Source: Gnetum montanum
Taxonomy: Eukaryota; Streptophyta; Gnetopsida; Gnetales; Gnetaceae
Direction of reading: 5' to 3'
NCBI GenBank assembly: GCA_015680685.1
Contig: MNCI01028952.1
Location: forward strand, 195,701 to 216,284
Length of the DNA stretch: 20,584 nucleotides
In this document: positions 1 to 8,197 of the stretch, in pieces
How the letters are laid out: the number at the start of each line of letters is the position of its first letter
Position numbering within the stretch: position 1 is the first letter of the stretch
Position numbers and translations under genes: made by a program
The notes under the pieces: model-generated
The model's input: the letters and a program-made list of their open reading frames with translations, nothing else
The model's database searches: none
What the model was told of the DNA's origin: nothing

Positions 1-160
1 TAATAAGGTGTTCACCCTTGTTGTCATGAACACCAGTTTTTGTCAAGTCTTGTAATAAAGACCCGTTCACATGTCATTCCATTAGTTCCATTTCCCCTTA
101 ATAATCCCATACCTACTTGATATCATTGTAAGGAACTCGAGGATGAGTTTTCATTCAGTC

Positions 161-169
161 ATGGGGGTA
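161..169 (+). promoter_or_regulatory. Polypurine tract next to the 3' LTR
   Basis: ATGGGGGTA lies immediately before the LTR's TGATGAG. The related minus-strand element has a weaker equivalent (TGTGGGTTTA) directly before its 3' LTR. A short G-rich purine run at this place is where plus-strand DNA synthesis is primed in LTR elements. The tract is short, so the call depends mainly on position. Confidence 0.55.
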
Positions 170-194
170 TGATGAGACGCGTCATGCACTGTGC

Positions 195-253
195 CGCGAT
201 ATCGTGTACGTGATATCGCGTCTTTCCCTGCGATATCGCGTACGCGATATCGC
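195..253. repeat. Two long palindromes in U3 of the LTR
   Basis: The second unit (230-253) is a perfect 24-bp palindrome centred on GTAC with GCGATATCGCG as its arm. The first (195-220) is the same design with two CGCG-to-CGTG changes. They are separated by 9 bp and end about 17 bp upstream of the TATA box. They could be binding sites for a dimeric factor or form cruciforms. No equivalent is preserved in the two LTRs at 12300-13125 and 17830-18680. Confidence 0.85.
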
Positions 254-269
254 GGTCCGTCACCATATC

Positions 270-277
270 TATAAATA
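270..277 (+). promoter_or_regulatory. TATA box of the LTR promoter
   Basis: TATAAATA is followed by an AAAGGCGGCACTCC stretch, as expected of a U3/R boundary with transcription starting about 25-35 bp downstream. The minus-strand element has TATTTATAG-type sequence at the equivalent distance from its LTR start. Confidence 0.6.
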
Positions 278-556
278 AAAGGCGGCACTCCCCTTATTTC
301 CCAATCCTGGCTAGAAGTAGTGAAGCTCTGGCAGATTGATCACTCCAGAGTTAGAATTTTTCCCATGTGCCCGTAGTAGGAGTCCTAGAGTGAACGGCTA
401 TTTATTCGAGCAACTTGTAACCTGAACCCAAGTTGTGTACGGCAATAAAGACGAACTTGATTAGATAAACCTTGCAGTACATGGTTTTAATTATTGTTGT
501 TATTTACTGCTTTCCTATTGCACACAAGTATGACTTGATTACGAGCATCTACGGAT

Positions 557-800
557 GTGTACGGCTAATCAAGGAATCGGCTACTTGTCGTAACGTGTGA
601 GTACGACTTAACTACGAGCATTGGCTACTTGGTAACCCAGTAGCGTATTCCAGGATCTGCGCTTGATAATCCCAGTAGTAGTCCAATGTGTACGGCTAGT
701 TAAGGAATCGGCTGCTCATCGCTAGGCTAGAACGTGTGATAAGTACGACTTGGCTACGAGCATCCATGGGTGTGTACAGCTAGCCAAGGAATCGGCTACT
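557..800 (+). repeat. Three copies of a 29-bp motif inside the LTR
   Basis: A 29-bp unit starting GTGTACRGCTA and ending AAGGAATCGGCTRCT occurs at 557-585, 688-716 and 772-800. Copies are spaced 131 and 84 bp apart. A second motif, TACGACTT followed by CTACGAGCAT, recurs between them near 604 and 743. The units still resemble each other closely, so the amplification is younger than the general decay of the LTR. Confidence 0.8.
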
Positions 801-1536
801 TAACCCACTTAAGCTAAATAGGTGCCTCAGTACGACCACTTTGAGCACTTGCGTTACGTGTGGTGATCCCAGTAACGATTAGCGTTTGGTAAGCCACAGT
901 TGCATAGTTCAGGGTGTGTCCGGTAAGTGGGAACGGATGCTGACACTAGTTAAATTAGGCTTAGGACATTAGTTAGAGTTAGCTTAATCTCTCAACCCTT
1001 TTCCTCATAGCTTAGGAGATAAAACTGAAAATACCAAAAAAATCACATACCTTAGACTTGCTTAACCATACATCGTGACACTTACAAGCAAGCCTGGGAA
1101 GACAACGAACGATTAACCCCAAGTGTTTTTTGTGGTGTTAAGGCATTTAGTCTGCGGAGTTCGACTGGATCGCGCGTGCACGCTCGTATTCGTATGGTTA
1201 AGTGTGGGGGTACCTCGCCACTCATCAGCAACCTCACGAAGTCCAAGACATGTACGAATGGTTAAGGATGGATACCATCACCATAGGCTAATTTAGGTTT
1301 TACTCTTATTATTAATCTAATAAATTTATCTTTTCTGTTATCAAGAGTAACATAGAGTTAGGACAACATCATATGCCTCACTCTGGACTAAATCATACGT
1401 GACAAAGCTACTACTAGTCCAGGTGAGAAGACAACAAACTACAATCAACGTATACAACTAGTCCATCCGCGGACCAGATCACACGTAGATGCTCGTATTC
1501 GTATGGTTGAGCATAGGGGTACCTCACCACTCATCA

Positions 1537-1740
1537 CATGTGTTTCTTTCTTATGCTATGACTACCTAGTTAAGACAACATTATAATGTTATAGCAAAAA
1601 GCGTGTATGATTTGTTTTTGATGCCCCCATTGGTGCTTGGTCAATTTGTAAAGTCTATCTTTATTTTTTAAGAAAATATAATATTTGTCCAATAGATCCT
1701 ATGGGTCTTTAGATGTACTAAAGCTTTATTTCATTTCATT
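1537..1740 (+). repeat. Dispersed repeat, copy 1 (target of the plus-strand element)
   Basis: This segment is homologous to the reverse complement of 11641-11846. Shared blocks include TTCTTATGCTATGACTACC, ATTATAATGTTATAGCAAAA, GATGCCCCCATTGGTGCTTG and an AAAGCTT(T/C)ATTTCA end. Homology stops near 1740. Its left edge is cut exactly at the LTR end, so the retrotransposon entered this repeat. No coding potential is visible; family unknown. Confidence 0.8.
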
Positions 1741-2960
1741 TGAAAATAGGCATGTTTGCAAAACTCATACCAATGATTCAAAAGTTATATGAAGAAGTTA
1801 TCATTAAGATCAAAGATAGTTAATTAGAAAATAATATTAAATTTTAGAGCCAAATTAGGGTAAAATAAGCCTAAGCATCAGCTTTCTCTTAATTGCCTTC
1901 ATACTAAACACTTGAGGGAAAAATATAATATTGCAACTAAAAGATTCAATATTTAACTTTCATGATACAACTGTAATGTCTATAGATACTTTCCATATTT
2001 GGTTGTAATATAACCTCAAATTTCAATTTTAGTTTTTATTAAAAAAAAAGAAAAGATAAAAACCAAATCAAATAAAAAATATAATAAATGAAAAGGAATA
2101 GGTTCAAGCAAACTAAAAATATAACATAATGACATTTCAAGTATAACTAAACTTGCAAAATTCTTACAAGCATATAAATAAAGTTATATTATCATTAAAA
2201 TATATTAGATAAATTTTAGATACAACTACCATGTCAATGAACTTTAATCAATAGCCACACTAACACTCTTTTAATAACAGTTTGATCAACAAATGTGTAT
2301 TATTTGTTACAAGTAGTATGGTAAAATTATACTTTTAATGTTGTTTCTACCTACTAAAATTACTCCTCCCTTAAAATTGAGATTAGTTTTAATAATTAGT
2401 AAAAATTTCATGATCAACTTTAGCTTTTAAAGGAATCGGTTAATCATTTACAGTATTTCTTTGTCCTCTTGTAAAAGTGTTTTAGGTTGCCTAAATTTGC
2501 TGACGAGTGAATCAGTTTGGATGTTGAATTTGTAGATTTTAAATGCATGTAGATTTCACTTTTTAAGGTTAAATCACTTGGCGTTCAAAATCCAATCAAA
2601 AAAAGGTATATGATGTTGCTCACAAGAAAATCACTTATGCAAAACTTAAACAGGTTTTTAATTTAAAACGTTTAATATTCGGAGACAAACATGCCCCGAC
2701 AATTCCTGAAAATCAAAAGTAGAAACTAGAAAGTAACGCTTAAGATGCCAAAATCACTTTTGCCCAAAAAAAAGAAAAGAAAAAAATTTAAAAATTTAAA
2801 ATCTTAGGTTTACTTTCCAGATGTGAAAGAGACTTCATCAGGTTGCAAACCAGGTCACCACCATATATCAATTCGGCGTACAAGGACAATGATGTATCAT
2901 GTTTTTATTTTTTCAGACTTCACTGCGTACATCTGGCGGCCATAAAACCCTACAAAGGCC
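1741..2960. other. AT-rich intergenic DNA, no gene seen
   Basis: The stretch is strongly AT-rich with A-runs (for example 2041-2095 and 2765-2800). It contains no reading frame with protein-like composition and no RNA gene I can recognise. Some of it is probably unidentified decayed repeat. Confidence 0.6.
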
Positions 2961-3577
2961 TGCACCTATAGCAGGCTTTCATAATGAAAGATGTGACTGA
3001 GTAGTTTGCCACTGCTTAAATAGAGTAAGCTTTTTCTTTTGAGAGACATTGCATGTTCGCTGTTCTTCCAAGCACATGGCATGCCCGGTTGCCCACTCTC
3101 CCTTTATTACCTCAAACACGTTCAACAGCAGAATCATTTCACATTTCACAAACAAGCAGATTCCATTCAATTTGGACAAATAATTATACAAAGCCACTGA
3201 TCATACACGTATTATATGTATGTGAACCCAGAAAATGTAAGATTTGAAATCATAATCATAATCACGAGACATCACAGCAAAAGCCCAGGGATAAGCCCAG
3301 ACCCCGTTCTCTGTTACAAAGGGCGGCGCCACCAGCGGAGGCCCAATAGTAAAAAAACATATGTCAACTCCATATGTATGACTTTCTAATCTATAGCCGT
3401 TCATGATCATAGTAAAATAAAATTTAAGGGTGTATATACAAACATCGCCATCGAGGATCACCTTTCGTAACTGCCAAAATATAGCGAAATAATACTGGGT
3501 CATTCTTTTCCTCTTTTGGTTGTGTTGTGAACTCTACAAGAACTGACGGAACATCCAACTCTATATAGATGGGTTAA

Positions 3578-5483
3578 CTATTTTGCGAAATTCCATATAT
3601 CTGTTTCACAGGCGAAGTCATGGGAGCTGGGCCTGTGAATCCTGAAGGAAAGAGCCATGTCAGCTGCTGTTGCAACATCGCTGGTGAGATGTTCAGGAGC
3701 AGCGCTATACAGTGACCTTAGGTTAAGGTCCTTTGGCGGGTCTTCTTGGTTGAGGTGGGATGCTACAAGCCTGTCCAAAACGGTCCAGTCTTGCAGATTC
3801 TGAATATCCTCTACGGCCTTGAAATCTGCAGCAGAAACGGCTGCTGCTGCTGCTTGTTGCTGATCCAGTTCTACCATATCGAAGGGGTAGAATGGCCGCT
3901 TGGCTGTGGGAAGGGACTCGGGCATGCTGCTGCTGCGTTTCATGCTTCCAGAAGCTACTGTTGGACTGGGCATCTTGGGGCTCTCGAGCTGTGGGAGTTG
4001 CAGGAATTGGTCGTGGTGGGAAGAGAAGCAGTTGCTGTTGCTGTTGTTGTGGGTGGGGTATTGGAGGCTACCCAGCTCTTGCTTGCAAATGTTGAGATGT
4101 TGGTCGTATGGATCTGTTAATGCTTCGGTTCCGGAGCAGTCGATTTCAGCTAGTAGTTGTTTGTTGCTGCTGCTGCAGCCGAATTGCTTGGATGATGCAG
4201 TTTCAGTTGGCTCGTGGCCCCTCTGGTGGTTGCGTTTCTTGAACACCCTGCACACCACCCATCCATCCTCCTGTTGCTCGCCAAACGCCTGCATGAGTGA
4301 CCATGGATACCACTCATGAATTCCGATGCTGCTCCATGCCGCAGGGAAAAACATTGAATTTAAGAACTGAGAGACGTGGATATTTACGATGAATGGGATG
4401 GATTCCAGAAGGAACATAACCACGACAAGCTGTATTCTTAGAATGGACGGAACGTCCACATGTTTTCTGAAAAGGAAGAACTGAATGGAAGACTGCCAAG
4501 CATGAAAGTTGAGCTTCTACAGTGAATGCAGAAAACATTGGATGGAAGACGACAATACTAACGAAAAGATTTGTGGGCTAGCGATTTAGGTTTCTAACAT
4601 AGAATTATTACAGTATTGAATATAGCTAGGAGGCGAGAAGTTTCCTAGTACCTTAATGCTAAGGACGTTATGAAACGAAAGACCAGCAACAGGTGTAGCT
4701 GTTTAACAATTATGATATACGTACCATACGAACATCGGTATCGAACTACTTGTCACAGAAGTCCTAATTCACGGTAACTTAAAATACATGAAAACTCCAG
4801 CAAAGCCAAGATTAAAATATTGAGACGCATCCAGATTCCAGACCAATACAAAATTGCAAATCCCTTTCTAATTGATGTGAACATAAACCTCTTTAAGAAG
4901 AAGATGCTCAAATTTCAAATTCTAATTCAAAATCGAATGTATCTTACATTAGTTTGTGGATTGTCGGCGTCCTCAAGGCGGTACTCATGCATGATCCAGT
5001 CGGTCTTCTGCCCATGAGGGGCTCGGCCTTTGTAAAACACGAGCGTCTTGCGCATGCCGATCTTCTTGAAGTTCATGTGGATGGCTTTATCGCGCCCTGT
5101 AGCCTTCCAGAAGCCTGCGGCCGTGGCTCTATTTGTGCGGGTGCCTGTGGGATATTTCTTGTCCTTGTGACTGAAAAAGTACCAGTCATTCTGCGGTGTG
5201 GAGCCAATTCTGCACCTTTCTGCACACATATCAAGCAAAGATCTATCAAACATAAGTGGCCACGTTATGTACGCGTACGTCTAATTTGAGGTTCATGCTA
5301 AATAAAAATACCTTGGAGTTCCCATGGCTCCAACTTGTTGAGATCCACGTCTCGAATCACATCCAGATCTATTTTTTCAAAGGACACCTTTTTCTTGAGA
5401 TAGTAATACAGCAATTCTTCCTCTGTTGGATGGAACCTAAACCCCGGAGGCACCCGGGATTGTCCGTTGACAGCGAGTGTCAT
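3578..5483 (-). CDS. NAC-domain transcription factor (VND/NST/SMB group, SMB/BEARSKIN-like), 3 exons
   Basis: Modelled CDS: exon 1 5483-5312, exon 2 5219-4948, exon 3 4288-3578, giving 384 aa and ending in TAG. It is a nuclear DNA-binding activator by family. All NAC subdomains are present: A ([19 protein letters not shown], 11-29), B ([19 protein letters not shown], 36-54), C ([20 protein letters not shown], 69-88, then WKATGRDK), D ([19 protein letters not shown], 111-129, then [11 protein letters not shown]) and E ([12 protein letters not shown], 157-168). Outside it lie LPQLESPK (246-253), [15 protein letters not shown] (315-329), a Q3A5 run (291-298) and an aromatic C-terminus (WNFAK). 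The two C-terminal motifs match the LP and WQ boxes known in VND/NST/SMB proteins, regulators of secondary-wall, xylem and root-cap fate. FKKIGMRKT...[12 protein letters not shown] resembles BEARSKIN proteins; exon 1 resembles SMB. The start is the first in-frame ATG and sits where the family starts, just before NGQS. A minus-strand AATAAA lies at 3108-3103, about 470 bp past the stop. The exact clade is uncertain. Confidence 0.93.
3838..3867 (-). repeat. CTG/GCA trinucleotide run coding for Q/A in the NAC gene
   Basis: The plus strand reads CTGCTGCTGCTGCTTGTTGCTG. On the coding strand this is the Q3A5 run at residues 291-298, in the variable transactivation region. Length variation would change only the homopolymer. 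Confidence 0.8.
4289..4947 (-). other. Intron 2 of the NAC gene (659 bp, phase 0)
   Basis: The donor is AAT|GTAAGA at 4947-4946. The preferred acceptor is CACTCATGCAG at 4290-4289, giving ...[23 protein letters not shown], the usual spacing in this family. A second in-frame acceptor, CGTCTCTCAG at 4368-4367, would add 26 mostly hydrophobic residues before subdomain E. I prefer the shorter protein on family grounds, but splice strength alone does not settle it. Confidence 0.8.
5220..5311 (-). other. Intron 1 of the NAC gene (92 bp, phase 1)
   Basis: Donor CCAAG|GTATTT at 5311-5310 and acceptor TGTGCAG at 5221-5220. Joining the exons recreates a GAA codon and the conserved string [13 protein letters not shown], which is decisive. 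It is a short AT-rich plant intron at the position where NAC genes commonly carry their first intron. Confidence 0.95.
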
Positions 5484-5485
5484 TC

Positions 5486-5749
5486 CTGCAATTGTATCAT
5501 GGTTCTTAATTATTTGCGTACATGAACTTCTCAGAGCAAACTTTATCTCAATCGTCGGCGTGTAGGTGAGCAAGCAACAAAATCAGAACCGCTAGTTTGA
5601 ATGGTGTTCTGCGGAAGGAATTTAAAGAGTTGTCTTTCATTCGAATTAGCAGAGGAGACGGTTTAGCTAAATAAAAAGAGGAAAAAGTTGATCTTGCCAG
5701 CGGTTTTCAGCGGCGTAAAGGCGCTAAAGTGCAACAGAGTCAAACTTAC
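5486..5749 (-). other. Probable 5' leader intron of the NAC gene (264 bp)
   Basis: A strong acceptor (ATTGCAG at 5492-5486) ends two bases before the start codon. A near-consensus donor (C|GTAAGT) lies at 5749-5748, with T-rich sequence between. Removing the intron would also remove two small upstream frames: 5523-5506 (5 codons) and 5500-5480 (6 codons, its stop overlapping the main ATG). The evidence is splice signals only. Confidence 0.5.
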
Positions 5750-6821
5750 GCAGAAAATAAGGAAGATGAGGCAGGTGAAACTTCTACTCAGACACGAAAT
5801 CGCTAAAAAGAGAGGAAACCAAGGTTGGGCGAATCTTTGCAGGAATAGCAGCTAATGAATTGCATCAATTTTATGACATGAATTGTAATGCTTGCTATGC
5901 AGTACAAGGAATCAAATTGCCAGGGGAAATTGTAGTTGAAGAATAGCAAAGGAGTAGGTGTCTCGTAAATCCGAATGTCGATTTCATGTATTTAAACCGA
6001 ATCGCAAATTGTCTTGAAAGCAGCCTAAGATAAAAAAATGCTGTCGAGAAGCGAAGCCATGGATTTGTAAGGAACAAACTTGATCCTGAAAGAACAAGTT
6101 CATGCATAAACAGATGCAAATCCAATCTATTGAACGGATAACCCCTCAACTAGAAGTTGTGAACATTATTCATTCAAACACAACAAGAATTATGCAAATT
6201 CGATCCTTCAACAGGCGACATAAACATCCAAAACTAAAGAAACAACAAAACAAGACGCGTAAGAAGATGTAAACATCATTCAATCAAGCAAACAGACAAA
6301 CTCAGCAAAGATCACACAAATTTGAACTCTTCAACATGCAAAACAATCTTTCACCTAGAGGAACAAATGCTCCGATGCTCTGGTCTCTTCTGAGGCTGTT
6401 CAGGAGCTCAGCAATTCTTCAATGCAGCTTTGGCAGATAGAAGAACTTGAGAAAAGCGAACGGGAGACGAACCGGCACTTTACACAACGTCGCGGATAGA
6501 TTATCTAGGAAGATACCGGTGCGGAGGATGTCGGCAATGCCGAAGTAGAGTTCGTGGCAGTCAACGACGAAAGCGTGCCGAACCTTCACAGAATTAAGTG
6601 CGAGACCAAACTTTCTTCGTCGTTAAGTGAGGCCGAAAACAGCGGGTCTCGGCGATGGCCAATTGCAGCGTTCACACCAGAGGAGCAAGTCCGAATATCT
6701 TCTCTGCAACTACGATCTCTCTTTCTCCCGCACAGTGCCTACAGTTGTCACAGTGCGGCGATGAACGAAAACTCCCTGTAAAAAAAAACCGCGGCTGACG
6801 CGCAAAACTTTGAAAAGCGGA

Positions 6822-6836
6822 TACACACACACACAC
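6822..6836. repeat. (AC)n microsatellite
   Basis: About seven uninterrupted AC units lie upstream of the NAC gene. Confidence 0.9.
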
Positions 6837-7027
6837 TACGGAACTTCACACATGCACATCACTGCAGCACATTGCACAGTTGCTGCAGGAGGAATAATCC
6901 AGAGAAAGCACGGACTAAACAAATGGAGATATTTTCGTTCTTTCACATGAGCAACAGAAACGGGGAAGCGAGAAAGCACAGGAAAAACCGAGGAGAGCAA
7001 ACGAACCGGTGGCCAAAGAAGAATCGA

Positions 7028-7059
7028 AGCAGCAGCAGCAGCAGCAACAACAACAACAA
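7028..7059. repeat. (AGC)6(AAC)n compound microsatellite
   Basis: Six AGC units pass directly into AAC units. All six frames stay open across it, which explains several serine-, glutamine- or leucine-rich spurious frames here. Confidence 0.9.
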
Positions 7060-7168
7060 GAAAGAAGCGGCGACGGAGGAGGAGGATCCAAGGGAGCGAT
7101 TTGCGATGGAGCATGTGCACGGCCAAGATTCACGACGGAGCTCTCGCACAATGTGGTCCTTATTTATG

Positions 7169-7180
7169 CCTATAAAATTC
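7169..7180 (+). promoter_or_regulatory. Possible TATA box, plus strand
   Basis: CCTATAAAATTC lies in a CpG-rich surround and is followed about 40-280 bp later by a CT-rich leader-like stretch (7250-7400). On the opposite strand GCATAAATAAGG (7169-7158) is also TATA-like. No plus-strand gene follows that I can recognise, so a non-coding transcript or chance are both possible. Confidence 0.25.
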
Positions 7181-7200
7181 CCGGACGGCCGCATTGAAAA

Positions 7201-8131
7201 TTAGTTAAGTCCTCGTTTTTGTGTTGACTTTTGGAGGTAGCAGGGACCCGCCGCTCCTCCAACTCTACCGCCAAACCAACGCCAACGCCCCTCTCTCCCT
7301 CCCTTCGTAGCCCTGAGGTGACCCGGAGCCAGCACCGTATCTGTAGCCTTCAGCCGTTACCTTCTCTTATTTTCGCCCTCTTTAAATCCCTAAATCCATC
7401 CCCCTTACTCAAACATCAGACAAATCAACCACTGTAACTTGATTTGTTTTCACTTTTCAGCGTTGTTTACAGAGAGAAGCTCAGGAATTTGTCCTATTAA
7501 TCTGTCAAACGTTAAGTAACAGATTCAGTGCAGTCCTCCTGTATTTTATTATATATATATATATGTACGCGGAGATTAATGAAAAATATATGGGGCAACG
7601 TTTATGGTTTCCAGCACAGTTGGAGGCGTGGCCAATTCCGGCACGGTAAGTTCTGCATGGGGATGGGGATAGGGATGCCTGTGGTGGGACCGCATACGTC
7701 GGATCGTGGTTGCTTTCAGGGTGGCCGTGTGGCCCTGCACCCCACGTTGACACCGCACCGCACCACCCTACCCTTCTTCACTTGGCCCAGGCGCCGGCCC
7801 CCAACGCATCATCATGGCTCAACTACGAGTTTGCTAGCTCTCCAATGATACAAACGAAACTTTCAAATAATTTAGCTCAAGTCCGCGACCTCATCGGATA
7901 GAAGTGAGTACCGCGTCCCTGTTCGATGCTGACACCCCTTACGTCAGCGTGATTATAGACTATTACACCAAAAACCATGTTCCCATGATAAGAAGATTGA
8001 TTACTTAGTTTCTTAATTTCCCTTCCGTTTCTTATGTCATTTATTTAGCTTGTGTGCGTAAAGCTGCCTGAATGATAAAAACTATAGTCTTAAAGTGTGC
8101 CATAGATCGCCTATTCAAGGCCCATTAGAAA
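7201..8131. other. Intergenic, CT-rich then AT-rich, no gene seen
   Basis: The start (7250-7400) is pyrimidine-rich and leader-like. A (TA)7 microsatellite lies at 7550-7564. The frames between 7505 and 7901 overlap on both strands and show no domain. Confidence 0.5.
7550..7564. repeat. (TA)n microsatellite
   Basis: About seven TA units follow TATTTTAT. Confidence 0.9.
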
Positions 8132-8197
8132 TTTTGACCATCGGCAAGATTTTTATAATAAACCTTTTGACCATCGGCAAGATTTTTATAATAAACC
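8132..8197. repeat. Exact 33-bp tandem duplication
   Basis: Units 8132-8164 and 8165-8197 (beginning TTTTGACCATCGGCAAG, ending AATAAACC) are identical and abut. Lack of any difference points to a recent duplication in non-coding DNA. Confidence 0.95.

Larger units (their letters stand above)
1..1536 (+). mobile_element. 3' end of an LTR retrotransposon (internal tail plus 3' LTR)
   Basis: Positions 1-169 are the last internal bases and 170-1536 the 3' LTR of a plus-oriented element whose 5' part lies outside the window. The case rests on homology with the complete minus-strand element at 12300-18680. Reading that element's minus strand across 13250-13126, the shared stretches include 'atcccatacct', 'ttttcatt' and the G-rich run just before the LTR. 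Its LTR ends also align with this one. No coding sequence is visible in the 169 internal bases; an 8-bp inverted repeat (GGTGTTCA at 7-14, TGAACACC at 27-34) lies there. The right boundary is confirmed because sequence from 1537 matches an unoccupied copy of the target repeat at 11641-11846. Confidence 0.8.
170..1536 (+). repeat. 3' LTR, 1367 bp, plus orientation
   Basis: The LTR begins TGATGAG and ends CTCATCA, so its termini are a 7-bp inverted repeat with the usual TG...CA ends. A TATA box lies about 100 bp in, as in the shorter LTRs of the minus-strand element. U3 holds two long palindromes, and the middle carries a 29-bp motif three times (557-585, 688-716, 772-800). The segment 1437-1536, read in reverse, aligns with the outer ends of both LTRs of the other element (shared core ACCATACGAAT and GACTAGTTG). 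It is about 500 bp longer than those LTRs, apparently because of the repeated middle section. No open frame of note is present. Confidence 0.75.
5750..7200. other. Upstream region of the NAC gene, no supported coding sequence
   Basis: This is the presumed leader and promoter side of the NAC gene. Sequence from about 6400 on is richer in CpG than the repeat-filled ends of the window, consistent with unmethylated single-copy DNA. Several 60-110 codon frames on both strands lack recognisable domains. I could not fix a transcription start for the NAC gene. Confidence 0.5.

Noticed and set aside
195-253. CRISPR-like or phage-type repeat reading of the palindromes
   Set aside because: Only two units, separated by 9 bp, in an LTR of a plant genome. 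Palindromic promoter module is the better description.
3201-3503. 100-codon minus-strand frame downstream of the NAC stop
   Set aside because: Lies where the NAC 3' untranslated region is expected and shows no domain. It is best taken as a chance frame.
4314-4538. Alternative upstream extension of exon 3 as a separate gene start
   Set aside because: The frame before 4366 is intron 2 sequence and begins with a non-ATG codon. It only looks open because the intron lacks stops for a short distance.
6390-6600. Minus-strand stop-free stretch of about 63 codons with protein-like composition (HAFVVDCHELYFGIADIL)
   Set aside because: It has no ATG, no recognisable family and no convincing splice partner. 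It lies in the region that should be leader or promoter of the NAC gene.
6554-7204. Several overlapping 75-110 codon frames on both strands
   Set aside because: They arise from the CpG-rich composition and the AGC/AAC microsatellite, which keeps all frames open. Some begin with non-ATG codons.
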